NCBI GenBank assembly: GCA_944376845.1
Contig: CALWDZ010000002.1
Span: 1 to 64,000, forward strand
DNA from: an uncultured Clostridia bacterium
GTDB lineage: Bacteria > Bacillota > Clostridia > Christensenellales > UBA1242
Reading direction: 5' to 3'
Length of the DNA: 64,000 nt
Part shown: in pieces, positions 10,264 to 18,209 of the stretch
Position numbering within the stretch: the first letter of the stretch is position 1
Layout of the letters: every line of letters starts with the position of its first letter
Translations under genes and position numbers: made by a program
Notes under the pieces: generated by a model
What the model was told of the DNA's origin: nothing
Seen by the model: only the letters and a program-made list of their open reading frames with translations
The model's database searches: none

Positions 10264-10339
10264 TGGTGCCGCGGGGCGGAATCGAACCACCGACACAAGG
10301 ATTTTCAGTCCTTTGCTCTACCGACTGAGCTACCGAGGC
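10264..10339 (-). tRNA. tRNA-Phe (GAA), with a mismatch in the acceptor stem
   Basis: 76 nt with an encoded CCA; the anticodon loop CTGAAAA reads UUY. The 5' acceptor strand is GCCTCGG and the 3' strand CCGCGGC, which leaves a T-C mismatch at pair 4:69 where CCGAGGC would pair fully. D, anticodon and T stems are sound. Just after its CCA, on the minus strand, is an imperfect hairpin (GATGT, bulged G, CCC pairing with GGGACATC) without a U-tract, perhaps a processing signal. Confidence 0.95.
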
Positions 10340-10343
10340 AAAT

Positions 10344-10420
10344 TGGCGATCCGGATGGGATTCGAACCCACGACCTCTAGCGTGACAGGCTAGCGTTCTA
10401 ACCAACTGAACTACCGAACC
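10344..10420 (-). tRNA. tRNA-Asp (GTC)
   Basis: 77 nt with an encoded CCA. Acceptor GGTTCGG/CCGGATC pairs with two wobbles, the discriminator is G as usual for aspartate, and the anticodon loop is CTGTCAC. Confidence 0.97.
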
Positions 10421-10437
10421 ATATTATTTGCGGGTAT

Positions 10438-10514
10438 TGGTGGGTCTTCAGGGACTCGAACCCCGGACCGACCGGTTATGAGCCGGTTGCTCTAACCAAC
10501 TGAGCTAAAGACCC
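10438..10514 (-). tRNA. tRNA-Met (CAT), elongator type
   Basis: 77 nt with an encoded CCA. Acceptor GGGTCTT/AAGACCC is perfectly paired, including the first pair, which argues for elongator rather than initiator tRNA. The anticodon loop is CTCATAA. A tRNA-Ile with a modified CAT anticodon is a less likely alternative. Confidence 0.93.
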
Positions 10515-10518
10515 ACAA

Positions 10519-10594
10519 TGGTCGGGGTGAAGAGACTCGAACTCCCGGCCCCATGGTCCCAAACCACGTGCGCTACCAACTGCGCTACACCCCG
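10519..10594 (-). tRNA. tRNA-Pro (TGG)
   Basis: 76 nt with an encoded CCA. Acceptor CGGGGTG/CACCCCG is perfect and the anticodon loop is TTTGGGA. It is the first gene of the operon, just downstream of the promoter. Confidence 0.97.
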
Positions 10595-10612
10595 ATATCT
10601 TGCGACTTTAAT

Positions 10613-10641
10613 ATAGTATTATAACTTTAAAACAAAGTCAA
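10613..10641 (-). promoter_or_regulatory. Promoter of the six-tRNA operon
   Basis: On the minus strand TTGACT (plus 10636-10641) and TACTAT (plus 10613-10618) are 17 bases apart, ending 18 bases before tRNA-Pro. This is a near-consensus sigma-A promoter. Confidence 0.8.
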
Positions 10642-10756
10642 GCATTTTTTTAAAAAATTTCAATTGTTTTTTATCTCCAAATTCGACCTCTTTAGACAAT
10701 GTATTATATTTTGTTACAAATCTATTTTGTTACAATATAAAACAAGGAGGCATTTT

Positions 10757-11065
10757 ATGCAGATTAAACACAGAGTTTATGAAAATACACTATATGTTGT
10801 ACTCAGCGGAGAACTCGACGAGCATTCAGCGTACAGTGCAAGAATTGGACTGGACGAAATATTTGACATGCCAAAATTTAAACAAATTATTATAGATTTG
10901 TCAGAATTAGATTTTATGGATAGTACTGGTATTGGTGTTTTAATTGGTAGGTATAAAAGAATGAAAGATAAAAACATTCCAATATTTATATGCAACCCTT
11001 CAAGTCACGCAGAAAGAATATTTAAAATGACAGGTTTATATGACATTATGCCAAAAATTTCTTAA
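10757..11065 (+). CDS. spoIIAA: Anti-sigma-F factor antagonist SpoIIAA
   Basis: STAS-domain protein that, when unphosphorylated, releases sigma F from SpoIIAB in the forespore. The phosphorylatable serine is Ser56 in DSTGIG, matching the family site. The ATG at 10757 is chosen because AAGGAGG lies 7 bases upstream and yields a standard 102-residue protein; an in-frame extension upstream is not supported by homology. It is the first gene of the spoIIA operon, 11 bases before spoIIAB. The A+T-rich leader (10642-10756) contains a duplicated ATTTTGTTACAA, but I could not assign a clear sigma-H promoter. Confidence 0.96.
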   Translation: MQIKHRVYENTLYVVLSGELDEHSAYSARIGLDEIFDMPKFKQIIIDLSELDFMDSTGIGVLIGRYKRMKDKNIPIFICNPSSHAERIFKMTGLYDIMPKIS

Positions 11066-11076
11066 AAGGAGAAGAT

Positions 11077-11526
11077 ATGAAATTATTAAATGAAATGGAA
11101 TTAAACTTTAAGGCTTTATCAATAAATGAGGGTTTCGCAAGATCTTGTGTTGCAGCATTTTGTGTACAGGCTAATCCAACATTGGATGAAATAACAGATA
11201 TAAAAACAGCAGTTTCAGAAGCAGTTACTAACTGTGTTGTACACGCATATCCAAGTTTACCAGGAAATGTTTGTATCAAGGTAAAATTATATGAAGAGAG
11301 TGTAGATATTGAAGTTATAGATAATGGAATAGGTATAGAAGATTTTTCAAAAGCACGTGAACCATTTTATACTTCAAAACCAAATGAAGAAAGAAGTGGA
11401 ATGGGTTTTTCTGTTATGGAAAGTTTTATGGACAATTTAGAACTTAAAAACAATGTAGACTCTGGACTTATTGTCAAAATGCAAAAGTTTTTTCACAAAC
11501 GTGCAAAAGTAGCCGTAGGGGAGTAA
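11077..11526 (+). CDS. spoIIAB: Anti-sigma-F factor SpoIIAB
   Basis: GHKL-type serine kinase that binds and holds sigma F inactive and phosphorylates SpoIIAA. The N box SEAVTN contains Glu48 and Asn52, the G1 box is VIDNGIGI near residue 86 and the G2 region is RSGMGFSVM. Length 149 is typical. The start is preceded by AAGGAG. One base separates its stop from the GTG of sigF, so the three partners are made in coupled amounts. Confidence 0.97.
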   Translation: MKLLNEMELNFKALSINEGFARSCVAAFCVQANPTLDEITDIKTAVSEAVTNCVVHAYPSLPGNVCIKVKLYEESVDIEVIDNGIGIEDFSKAREPFYTSKPNEERSGMGFSVMESFMDNLELKNNVDSGLIVKMQKFFHKRAKVAVGE

Positions 11527-11527
11527 A

Positions 11528-12253
11528 GTGTTAGACCAAAATACTACACTTGAACTTATAACCAAAGCGAAAAAAGGTGATGAAAGTGCAAAAACAAAAC
11601 TATTTGAAGAAAATTCTCCACTTATTAAAAGTGTTATAAAAAGATTTTTGCACAAAGGCATTGAATATGATGACTTATACCAAATTGGAACAATAGGTCT
11701 TTTAAAAGCCATAAATAACTTTGACGAAAAATTTAATGTTAAATTTTCAACATATGTTGTACCTATGGTAATTGGTGAAATAAAGCGCTTTATGCGCGAT
11801 GATGGAGCTATTAAAGTATCTAGGACAATTAAAACATTGAATTTAAAAATAAGGAAATATATTGAAGAATTTAACAGAGAAAATTATAGGAAACCCACTC
11901 CACAAGAGATAGCAAAAAAATTTGATATTGACGAAACAGAGGTAATATTTACAATGGATTCAGCAGCCATGCCTATATCGATTTACACACCATTTGAAGA
12001 TGACTCAAAAAGTTTACTTTTGATTGATAGACTGAATCCAGATAACTCACACGAAAAAATGCTTGATAATATCATGCTTAAAGAAGTATTAAAATCTTTG
12101 GATAAAAGGGATAAGAAAATAATACTCTTAAGATTTTTTAGAGATAAAACTCAAAGTGAAATTGCCAAAGTTCTTGGTGTTTCTCAGGTGCAGGTAAGTA
12201 GACTTGAAAATAAGGTTTTAGAAAAAATAAAGGATAAACTTAGTGTAATGTAA
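11528..12253 (+). CDS. sigF: Forespore RNA polymerase sigma factor SigF
   Basis: First compartment-specific sigma factor of sporulation. Sigma-70 region 2 is seen in YDDLYQIGTIGLLKAI and FDEKFNVKFSTYVVP (about residues 45-80), region 3 follows, and region 4 ends in QSEIAKVLGVSQVQVSRLE. The GTG start at 11528 has GGGGAG seven bases upstream. At 241 residues it is of normal length. spoVA and spoIVB elsewhere in the window would belong to the downstream forespore regulon. Confidence 0.97.
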   Translation: MLDQNTTLELITKAKKGDESAKTKLFEENSPLIKSVIKRFLHKGIEYDDLYQIGTIGLLKAINNFDEKFNVKFSTYVVPMVIGEIKRFMRDDGAIKVSRTIKTLNLKIRKYIEEFNRENYRKPTPQEIAKKFDIDETEVIFTMDSAAMPISIYTPFEDDSKSLLLIDRLNPDNSHEKMLDNIMLKEVLKSLDKRDKKIILLRFFRDKTQSEIAKVLGVSQVQVSRLENKVLEKIKDKLSVM

Positions 12254-12288
12254 AAAGTGGACATTATAAAGTTCACTTTTCTTTTTTT
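12252..12288. terminator. Bidirectional terminator between sigF and the lipoprotein gene
   Basis: A stem formed by AAAAGTGGAC and GTTCACTTTT (one wobble) begins inside the sigF stop and is followed by TTTTCTTTTTTT on the plus strand. The minus strand also carries a T-run. It overlaps the last codons of the convergent gene. Confidence 0.75.
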
Positions 12289-13343
12289 ACTCTTTCAATT
12301 ATTGGTTTTTCATATTCTATATCATCATTATTTTCATCATCATCTTCTTCATCATTATATGGTTTATAAGTATCAATATTTCTATAAGTTCCGAAAGTAT
12401 CAATATTTGGAAGATATGGATTATATCTTCCATAAGGTGAATAAGGGTATCCGCCATATCCATAGCCACCATAACCACGACCTCCCATATAACCACCATA
12501 ACCGTAATATGGATTATTCATACCATAACCAGCACCATTATATCCATATCCGTAACCATAATTATTGGCGTTTTCGTTGTTCTGTGTATTTTTTCTATTT
12601 TGTTTGTTTTTGTTATTATTTATTGCATTTTCATATGTGTCAATATTTGAAAATGATTTAGAAACACTTTCTGCTTCGCCACTTGGGCGATAAATACCAT
12701 AAAGTGTATCGTAAAGACTGTTCATTGAGTTATTTATATTTTCAAGATAAGTGTTTTTTGTCTGTAGTGATGAACATAGTCTGGTATACTTTGAAGTCAA
12801 TTGTTCCACGTTTCTTGTGTAATTTCTTTTCAAAGATAAAGTAGAATTTAATTCGTTTGTTACATCATCTCTTGTAATCATCAATCTATTTACATTCATC
12901 AAAATATTATTACAAATGTCATCAATTGAATTATTTGTATCATTTGAAAGTTTAGATTTATTTGAGTCTATAAGTTTACTAATGGTGCGGATATCATCCA
13001 TATTGGCATCGATTTCTAATAAAATATCATTTGTATCGTTATTTAAGTCTATTGCGTTATGTGCTTCATTACTTAGTTTTAAAATATTATTTATAAAACT
13101 GTCCATAACATATGAACCGCTAGTAAATGTTGCTCCATCATAACCAGTACCTGTATTATCTTCGTCCATTATATTATCTATTAAAAGAATATCGTTAGAA
13201 ATTGTATCCATACTTTCTACGAGATTTTGAACTTTGTCTATAGTGGTATTTACTTTGCTTAATGTTTTCATAGATGCATCTTGACAAGCAGTAAGGGTGA
13301 CAATAGATAAAACAAGCATTAAACAAACCAAAATTTTTTTCAT
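12273..13343 (-). CDS. Putative lipoprotein of unknown function with a Gly/Tyr-rich tail
   Basis: 356 residues. A signal peptide with lipobox LTAC (Cys20) predicts attachment to the outer face of the membrane. Residues about 25-215 are Asn-, Asp- and Ser-rich with long amphipathic helices, probably a helical bundle. Residues about 245-310 are almost entirely Gly, Tyr, Asn and Pro, and an acidic, then lysine-rich tail follows. The motif NIDT(Y/F) occurs three times, once before and twice after the Gly/Tyr segment. I do not recognise the family. It lies divergently next to spoVAC and converges on sigF, so a role in spores is possible but unproven. RBS GGAGGAAAT supports the start. Confidence 0.8.
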   Translation of the reverse strand: MKKILVCLMLVLSIVTLTACQDASMKTLSKVNTTIDKVQNLVESMDTISNDILLIDNIMDEDNTGTGYDGATFTSGSYVMDSFINNILKLSNEAHNAIDLNNDTNDILLEIDANMDDIRTISKLIDSNKSKLSNDTNNSIDDICNNILMNVNRLMITRDDVTNELNSTLSLKRNYTRNVEQLTSKYTRLCSSLQTKNTYLENINNSMNSLYDTLYGIYRPSGEAESVSKSFSNIDTYENAINNNKNKQNRKNTQNNENANNYGYGYGYNGAGYGMNNPYYGYGGYMGGRGYGGYGYGGYPYSPYGRYNPYLPNIDTFGTYRNIDTYKPYNDEEDDDENNDDIEYEKPIIERVKKEK

Positions 13344-13384
13344 ATTTCCTCCGTTATTAGTTTTTGTAATTTAGATAAAATTAT

Positions 13385-13413
13385 GTATATCTCGTTTATT
13401 TGATAAAATAATG
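13385..13413 (+). promoter_or_regulatory. Possible forespore (sigma-G/F) promoter of spoVA
   Basis: GTATA at 13385-13389 fits the sigma-G -35 class GHATR and is followed after 17 bases by AATAATG, a partial match to CATNHTA. The position suits the spoVAC ribosome site at about 13427. The -10 match is weak. Confidence 0.3.
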
Positions 13414-13437
13414 TCAATAACTGATTTGGAGGATTTT

Positions 13438-13884
13438 ATGCAAGAACAAGAACGCAATATAAGATACAACGCATATGTTGAAGCCAAAATTGCAAAAACT
13501 CATGCTTGGCCAAGCCTTTTTAACTCATTTTGGGTTGGAGGACTAATTTGTACTTTTGGTCAACTATGTAATGACTTAATATTACTTTGGTTTCCAAGCG
13601 TTTCAACTCAAAGTGCATGGGCATATACATTGATAATACTGATCTTTTTAGCATCATTTTTAACTGGTCTTGGTGTATTCGACAAAATAGGTGCATTTGC
13701 AGGTGCTGGAACAATTGTGCCAATTACTGGATTTTCTAACTCAATCGCAAGTCCAGCAATTGAATTTAAAAACGAGGGAATAATATTTGGCATGTGTGCA
13801 AAGATGTTCATAATAGCAGGTCCAGTTATTGTATCTGGGACAGTTGCAAGTATGATTGTTGGGTTAATATATTTGTTTTTGTAA
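13438..13884 (+). CDS. spoVAC: Stage V sporulation protein SpoVAC
   Basis: Inner-membrane channel component for uptake of dipicolinic acid into the forespore and its release on germination. Several hydrophobic helices span about residues 30-148 (SLFNSFWVGGLICTFGQL, then LIILIFLASFLTGLGV and the C-terminal helix). The start at 13438 is chosen because GGAGGA lies six bases upstream; this yields 148 residues, the usual family length. It is the first gene of spoVAC-spoVAD-spoVAE, seven bases before spoVAD. Confidence 0.95.
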   Translation: MQEQERNIRYNAYVEAKIAKTHAWPSLFNSFWVGGLICTFGQLCNDLILLWFPSVSTQSAWAYTLIILIFLASFLTGLGVFDKIGAFAGAGTIVPITGFSNSIASPAIEFKNEGIIFGMCAKMFIIAGPVIVSGTVASMIVGLIYLFL

Positions 13885-13891
13885 GGTGATT

Positions 13892-14908
13892 ATGGAAAGG
13901 AAAAGAGGAAATCAAACAGTATTTTTTAATAACAAACCAAAGATAATCGGACACTATAGTATAGTTGGTCCAAAAGAAGGAAAGGGACACCTTAGAAAGT
14001 ATTTTAGCCAAATAGAAGAAAAAGACGATTTTTTTGGACAGAAAACCTATGAAAAAGCAGAAAGAGTGATGATTGAAAGAGCACTAGATGGTGCCATAAA
14101 AAGTGCAAATGCAAAGTATAGTGATGTCCATTTATTTATGGCAGGTGATTTATTAAATCAAATAATAAGTTCAAGTTATGCTGCACGTTCTTTTGATATT
14201 CCATATGTAGGGGTATTTGGTGCATGTTCTACTATGGCAGAATCACTTGCACTAAGTGCTTGTCTAGTTGACGGCGGACATTTTGATACAATAGCATGTG
14301 CAACATCAAGTCATTTTTCCACTGCTGAAAGACAATTTAGGTTTCCTTTGGAACTAGGTAATCAACGTCCGCCGACTTCACAATGGACTGTAACCGGTTC
14401 AGGTGCAGATGTTGTTTCAATAAAAGGGAATGGTCCAAGAATAACTTCGGCAACTTTTGGCAAAGTAACAGACTTTGGAATAAACGATGTAAATAATATG
14501 GGTGCTGCTATGGCACCTGCGGCAATGAACACTTTAATTGCTCATTTTAAAGATACAAATACTACACCTGATGATTATGATTTAATTTTATCTGGAGATT
14601 TAGGTAAGTTAGGCAGTGAAATACTCATCGACCTTATGGAAGATCAAGGATATAAACTTGGTTTGAATTATAAAGACTGTGGACAAATGATATTCAAAAG
14701 GAATCAAAATGTACTGATGGGTGGTAGTGGTTGCGGATGTAGTGCTACAGTTTTTAATTCTATCATAATGAAAAAATTGATAGCAGGAGAGTATAAAAAA
14801 GTACTATTTATGGCAACTGGTGCTTTACTTAGTACAACGAGTTCACAGCAAGGGGACACTGTTCCAGGTATAGCACACGCAGTGGTAATAGAAGGAGTAG
14901 AAAAATGA
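13892..14908 (+). CDS. spoVAD: Stage V sporulation protein SpoVAD
   Basis: Dipicolinic-acid-binding protein of the SpoVA complex, with a thiolase-like fold. Recognisable stretches are VGVFGACSTMAESLALSA near residue 105, the ATSSHFSTAERQFRFPLE segment and GGSGCGCSATVFNS near the C-terminus. With the ATG at 13892 (AAGGTGAT four bases upstream) the protein has 338 residues, the same as in Bacillus subtilis. It overlaps spoVAE by four bases. Confidence 0.97.
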   Translation: MERKRGNQTVFFNNKPKIIGHYSIVGPKEGKGHLRKYFSQIEEKDDFFGQKTYEKAERVMIERALDGAIKSANAKYSDVHLFMAGDLLNQIISSSYAARSFDIPYVGVFGACSTMAESLALSACLVDGGHFDTIACATSSHFSTAERQFRFPLELGNQRPPTSQWTVTGSGADVVSIKGNGPRITSATFGKVTDFGINDVNNMGAAMAPAAMNTLIAHFKDTNTTPDDYDLILSGDLGKLGSEILIDLMEDQGYKLGLNYKDCGQMIFKRNQNVLMGGSGCGCSATVFNSIIMKKLIAGEYKKVLFMATGALLSTTSSQQGDTVPGIAHAVVIEGVEK

Positions 14909-15276
14909 ATGAATGGTATGTGTATTTAATTGTATTTGCTACCGGCGGACTAATATGTTTTTTGGGACAAATTTTGATAATAAAAACAAAAATGACATCA
15001 GCAAGAATTTTGGTGACATTTGTTGTCTTGGGAGTTGTTCTTGAGGCAATTGGCATTTTTGATCCTATAAGTGAATTTTGTAAAGCAGGTTTAAATGTTC
15101 CCATTATCGGGTTTGGCGCATCACTTGCAAAAGGAGCAATTAGTGCGGTTAAATCAAACGGCATTTTAGGAATATTTACAGGAGGTTTAACTGCCACTGC
15201 AGGAGGCATTGCTGCCGCTATATTCTTTGCATTCATATTTGGAATTATATTTAGAGCAAAAACAAAGAAATTGTAG
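14905..15276 (+). CDS. spoVAE: Stage V sporulation protein SpoVAE (SpoVAEB type)
   Basis: Small membrane protein of the dipicolinic acid channel, 123 residues with three to four membrane helices (about 4-24, 32-55, 65-85 and 92-118). The family pattern GGLICFLGQ and GFGASLAKGAI is present. The ATGA overlap with spoVAD indicates coupled translation. No further spoVA genes follow, the minimal C-D-E set usual in Clostridia. Confidence 0.95.
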   Translation: MNEWYVYLIVFATGGLICFLGQILIIKTKMTSARILVTFVVLGVVLEAIGIFDPISEFCKAGLNVPIIGFGASLAKGAISAVKSNGILGIFTGGLTATAGGIAAAIFFAFIFGIIFRAKTKKL

Positions 15277-15288
15277 AAAGTTAAAATT

Positions 15289-15987
15289 TTGGTGCATATA
15301 GATTATTATATGGCACATATAAATAACAGAATAAAAAGGAAAATGCCAATAAAATTTAAAATTGGCATAATTGTTTGCATACTGTTAATAATTGTTCTTT
15401 TTATATTTGTTTATTTAAATTATGTTGTAAACCCAGTTATAATTGAATTTTCAACAGCACAAACACGTTCTCTTTCACAAAAAGCGGTTGAAGAAGCCGT
15501 TTATCGTACTATAAATTCTGGTATTGTTTATAATGAACTTATTACTATAAATAGAGATGAAAATGGCGACATAATGTATATAAGTACCAATTCACTACAA
15601 ATCAACTTGCTTGCAAGAGAACTTGTAAAAAACGCACAAGTTCAATTAGAAAATATGGGTGAAAAAGGTATAGATGTGCCTATTGGAACATTTACAGGAA
15701 TGCCTATATTAGTTGGACGAGGTCCAGAGATAAACATAAAATTACTCCCAATTGGAAGCATATCCTGTCGATTTAGTTCAGAGTTTATAGAAGCGGGCAT
15801 AAACCAAACAAACCATAAAATTTATTTGACTGTAACAACTAATGTATCAATAATATTGCCAACAGCAAATCAAACAATTCAAACAACGACGCAATTAATG
15901 ATTGCAGAAAGTATCATTGTCGGAAAAATACCAGACACTTATCTTAATTCTTCATCAATTGACGATATGTTAAACTTGGTCCCTTAA
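15289..15987 (+). CDS. yunB: Sporulation protein YunB
   Basis: Spore-formation protein of the YunB family with one N-terminal membrane helix (about residues 22-45) and an exported or intermembrane domain. The family signature runs through VPIGTFTGMPILVGRGPEI and EAGINQTNHKIYL. The start is uncertain: TTG at 15289 and GTG at 15292 follow a weak AGAAAG, while ATG at 15310 has no clear ribosome site. It lies 12 bases after spoVAE and may share its transcript. It overlaps the convergent pseudouridine synthase by 18 bases at the 3' ends. Confidence 0.88.
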   Translation: MVHIDYYMAHINNRIKRKMPIKFKIGIIVCILLIIVLFIFVYLNYVVNPVIIEFSTAQTRSLSQKAVEEAVYRTINSGIVYNELITINRDENGDIMYISTNSLQINLLARELVKNAQVQLENMGEKGIDVPIGTFTGMPILVGRGPEINIKLLPIGSISCRFSSEFIEAGINQTNHKIYLTVTTNVSIILPTANQTIQTTTQLMIAESIIVGKIPDTYLNSSSIDDMLNLVP

Positions 15988-16854
15988 AAGTTTTTTGAAA
16001 TCATCAGGAAAGGGAATACTTAAATTAACAGTCATACCACTTGGCATTTGAAATGACATCTCTTTACAAACCAAAGCAGTGTGAGAGATTAGATCAGATT
16101 TTTCTCCATATAATGCATCCCCAAGAAGTGGGTGACCTATAGATGATAAATGTACTCTTATTTGGTGAGTTCTGCCATGCTCCAAAGTAATTTTTAAACA
16201 GCAATAACCATTGAAATTTTGTACTACTTGAACATGTGTAGTGGCAGGTTTTCCATTTGTAGAAACCACTCGTTTATTGACATTATAGCCGTCATTGTTA
16301 ATTAAAGTGTCTATATTTTTATTGATGACAACATCACTTTCAATATTTCCGACGCATAAAGCATAATAAACTTTTTTTACTGCATTAGGCTTATTTAAAT
16401 AGTTACTAATCAAACTATTCTTAGCAACCAGTACTATTCCTGATGCTTCTTTATCTAATCTATTTATTATTCTTACAACGAAGTTTTCTTTTTCATATCT
16501 TGCTACAAGAGCCCCTGATAAATTATATAAAAAATGTGACCTAGAAGGCATTGTCGCCAACATACTTGGCTTGTTTATTGCAATCACATCTTCATCTTCA
16601 TATACAATATCTAGTGGTATTATGCAAGGACATATCATTGTTTTTGTGTTCGGGTTGATATTTACAGATATTATATCTCCATCTTTTACAGTAGTATCAC
16701 TATTGCATGACACTCCATTTAATTTAATAAACCCAAACTCTTTTCTTAAATTTTTTAGATAGTTTTCACTATAACCATTTTTGCGAAGAAAAGAATAAAT
16801 TGTTTGTTTTGGTGTGGAAGTATTGACCACTATATCTTTATATTTGATTTCCAT
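15970..16854 (-). CDS. RluA-family pseudouridine synthase (RluD type)
   Basis: Converts uridine to pseudouridine in rRNA or tRNA. An S4-like RNA-binding domain covers about residues 12-75. The catalytic domain has RIINRLDKEASGIVLVAKN with the catalytic Asp, then KVYYAL and the C-terminal GRTHQIRVHLSSIGHPLLGD. Length 294 is normal for RluD-like enzymes. Target position cannot be inferred. It is a single gene divergent from pheS. Confidence 0.93.
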   Translation of the reverse strand: MEIKYKDIVVNTSTPKQTIYSFLRKNGYSENYLKNLRKEFGFIKLNGVSCNSDTTVKDGDIISVNINPNTKTMICPCIIPLDIVYEDEDVIAINKPSMLATMPSRSHFLYNLSGALVARYEKENFVVRIINRLDKEASGIVLVAKNSLISNYLNKPNAVKKVYYALCVGNIESDVVINKNIDTLINNDGYNVNKRVVSTNGKPATTHVQVVQNFNGYCCLKITLEHGRTHQIRVHLSSIGHPLLGDALYGEKSDLISHTALVCKEMSFQMPSGMTVNLSIPFPDDFKKLLRDQV

Positions 16855-16950
16855 ACCTAAAGAATATACAACTTTTACATTAAAATTGCAAAATGATTGA
16901 CAAACTTTTATGTATATGTTATCTTTTTGATGTTTTTGAAAAACGATGAT

Positions 16951-17164
16951 GAAAGACTAGTAATTGCATTAATGGCAAACAGAGATGAAAATTCGTGGCT
17001 GAGAGATTTTCTTTGCATATGTGCAATGAATTCACTTTCTAGTTGCCAACTGAAATGGTAGTAGGATTGGTCGGGAGATCCCGTAACAGATCAAATGAGT
17101 GTGCTTTGCATAACTTAGGTGGTACCGTGGCACTTTGCCGCCCTAAGATTTGCAAAGTTTTTTA
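16951..17164 (+). promoter_or_regulatory. Phe-specific T-box riboregulator controlling pheS-pheT
   Basis: Transcript leader that senses uncharged tRNA-Phe. The lower stem GAAAG (16951) pairs with CTTTC (17035). It opens into an internal loop with AGTA on the left and TGAATTCA on the right, where TTC at 17031-17033 is the phenylalanine specifier; TTGCAT/GTGCAA closes the upper stem. The T-box core AGGTGGTACCGTGG is at 17117-17130. A terminator hairpin follows (CTTTGCATAACTTAGG at 17103 pairing with CCTAAGATTTGCAAAG to 17157) plus a T-run to 17164. Uncharged tRNA would stabilise the antiterminator and allow pheS expression. The region 16855-17180 holds nothing else. Confidence 0.93.
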
Positions 17165-17180
17165 TTTTAAGGAGAATTTT

Positions 17181-18200
17181 ATGGTAGAACAAATAAATCA
17201 AATGCGTGCTGAAGCAAATGGTAAGATTGACGCTTGCACAAACTTAAAATCTTTAAATGATATTAGGGTTGAGTATCTTGGAAAACAAGGAAAACTTACT
17301 AATCTTTTGCATTCCATGAAGGATATCAACAAAGAAGATAGACCTAAAGTTGGGCAACTTATAAATTTGGCAAGAGAAGAAATAGAAAATAAATTAAAAA
17401 ATTTGCAAATTAAACTAAACGAAAAAGTGCTTGAAGAAAAGATGTCAAAAGAGAAAATTGACATAACAGAACCTTCTAAAATAATTGAAAAAGGGGAAAT
17501 ACATCCCTTGCATAAAGTATTTGATAAACTAATTGATGCTTGTGTTGCAATGGGCTTTACTGTGATTACAGGACCAGAAGTTGAATATGACTATTACAAC
17601 TTTGAAGCCCTAAATGTACCAAAAGATCACCCAGCACGAGATATGCAAGATACATTCTTTATAACTGACAATATTTTGCTTCGCTCTCAAACATCGTCTG
17701 TTCAAGTTAGAGCAATGCAATCAATGAAACCACCATTTAAAATTGTCAGCCCAGGTAGAACATACAGAGCAGACAGTGATGCAACCCATAGCCCAGTTTT
17801 TCACCAATTTGAAGGGCTTGTAGTGGATGAAAATGTTTCAATGATAGATTTAAAATCTATGCTCACCGAACTACTCAAAATGCTTTTTGGAGAAAATACA
17901 CAAATTAGATTTAGACCGTCATATTTCCCATTCACAGAACCAAGTGTAGAAGTTGATGCAACTTGTCCATCTTGTGCAGGAAAAGGCTGTAGACTTTGCA
18001 AAAATACAGGTTATATGGAACTTCTAGGTGCAGGTATGGTCAATCCAAAAGTACTTGAAATGAGTGGAATAGATAGCAACAAATATTCAGGCTTTGCTTT
18101 TGGTCCAGGGGTTGATAGGCTTGCAATGGTAGTCAATAAAATTCCTGACCTTAGAATGATGTTTGAAAATGATATTAAATTCTTGGAACAGATGAAATAG
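17181..18200 (+). CDS. pheS: Phenylalanine-tRNA ligase alpha subunit
   Basis: Catalytic class II subunit that charges tRNA-Phe as an alpha2-beta2 tetramer with PheT. The N-terminal coiled-coil is at about residues 1-95. Class II motifs include the GPEVEYDYYNFEALN segment, HPARDMQDTFF, FRPSYFPFTEPSVEV and FGPGVDRLAMV. It also has a CPSCAGKGCRLCKNTG insertion with paired cysteines. The ATG at 17181 follows AAGGAGA and gives 339 residues; longer upstream reading runs into the T-box and is rejected. Confidence 0.97.
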   Translation: MVEQINQMRAEANGKIDACTNLKSLNDIRVEYLGKQGKLTNLLHSMKDINKEDRPKVGQLINLAREEIENKLKNLQIKLNEKVLEEKMSKEKIDITEPSKIIEKGEIHPLHKVFDKLIDACVAMGFTVITGPEVEYDYYNFEALNVPKDHPARDMQDTFFITDNILLRSQTSSVQVRAMQSMKPPFKIVSPGRTYRADSDATHSPVFHQFEGLVVDENVSMIDLKSMLTELLKMLFGENTQIRFRPSYFPFTEPSVEVDATCPSCAGKGCRLCKNTGYMELLGAGMVNPKVLEMSGIDSNKYSGFAFGPGVDRLAMVVNKIPDLRMMFENDIKFLEQMK

Positions 18201-18209
18201 GAGAAGAGT

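Noticed and set aside
9907-10405. Open reading frames across the tRNA cluster on both strands
   Set aside because: They read through tRNA genes and terminators; the translated peptides are antisense tRNA sequence and have no ribosome sites.
12257-12661. Plus-strand His/Tyr-rich frame opposite the lipoprotein gene
   Set aside because: It is the complement of the Gly/Tyr-rich repeat segment and has no ribosome site or start context.
17043-17180. N-terminal extension of pheS
   Set aside because: This stretch is the T-box core and terminator; the ATG at 17181 has the ribosome site and gives a standard-length protein.
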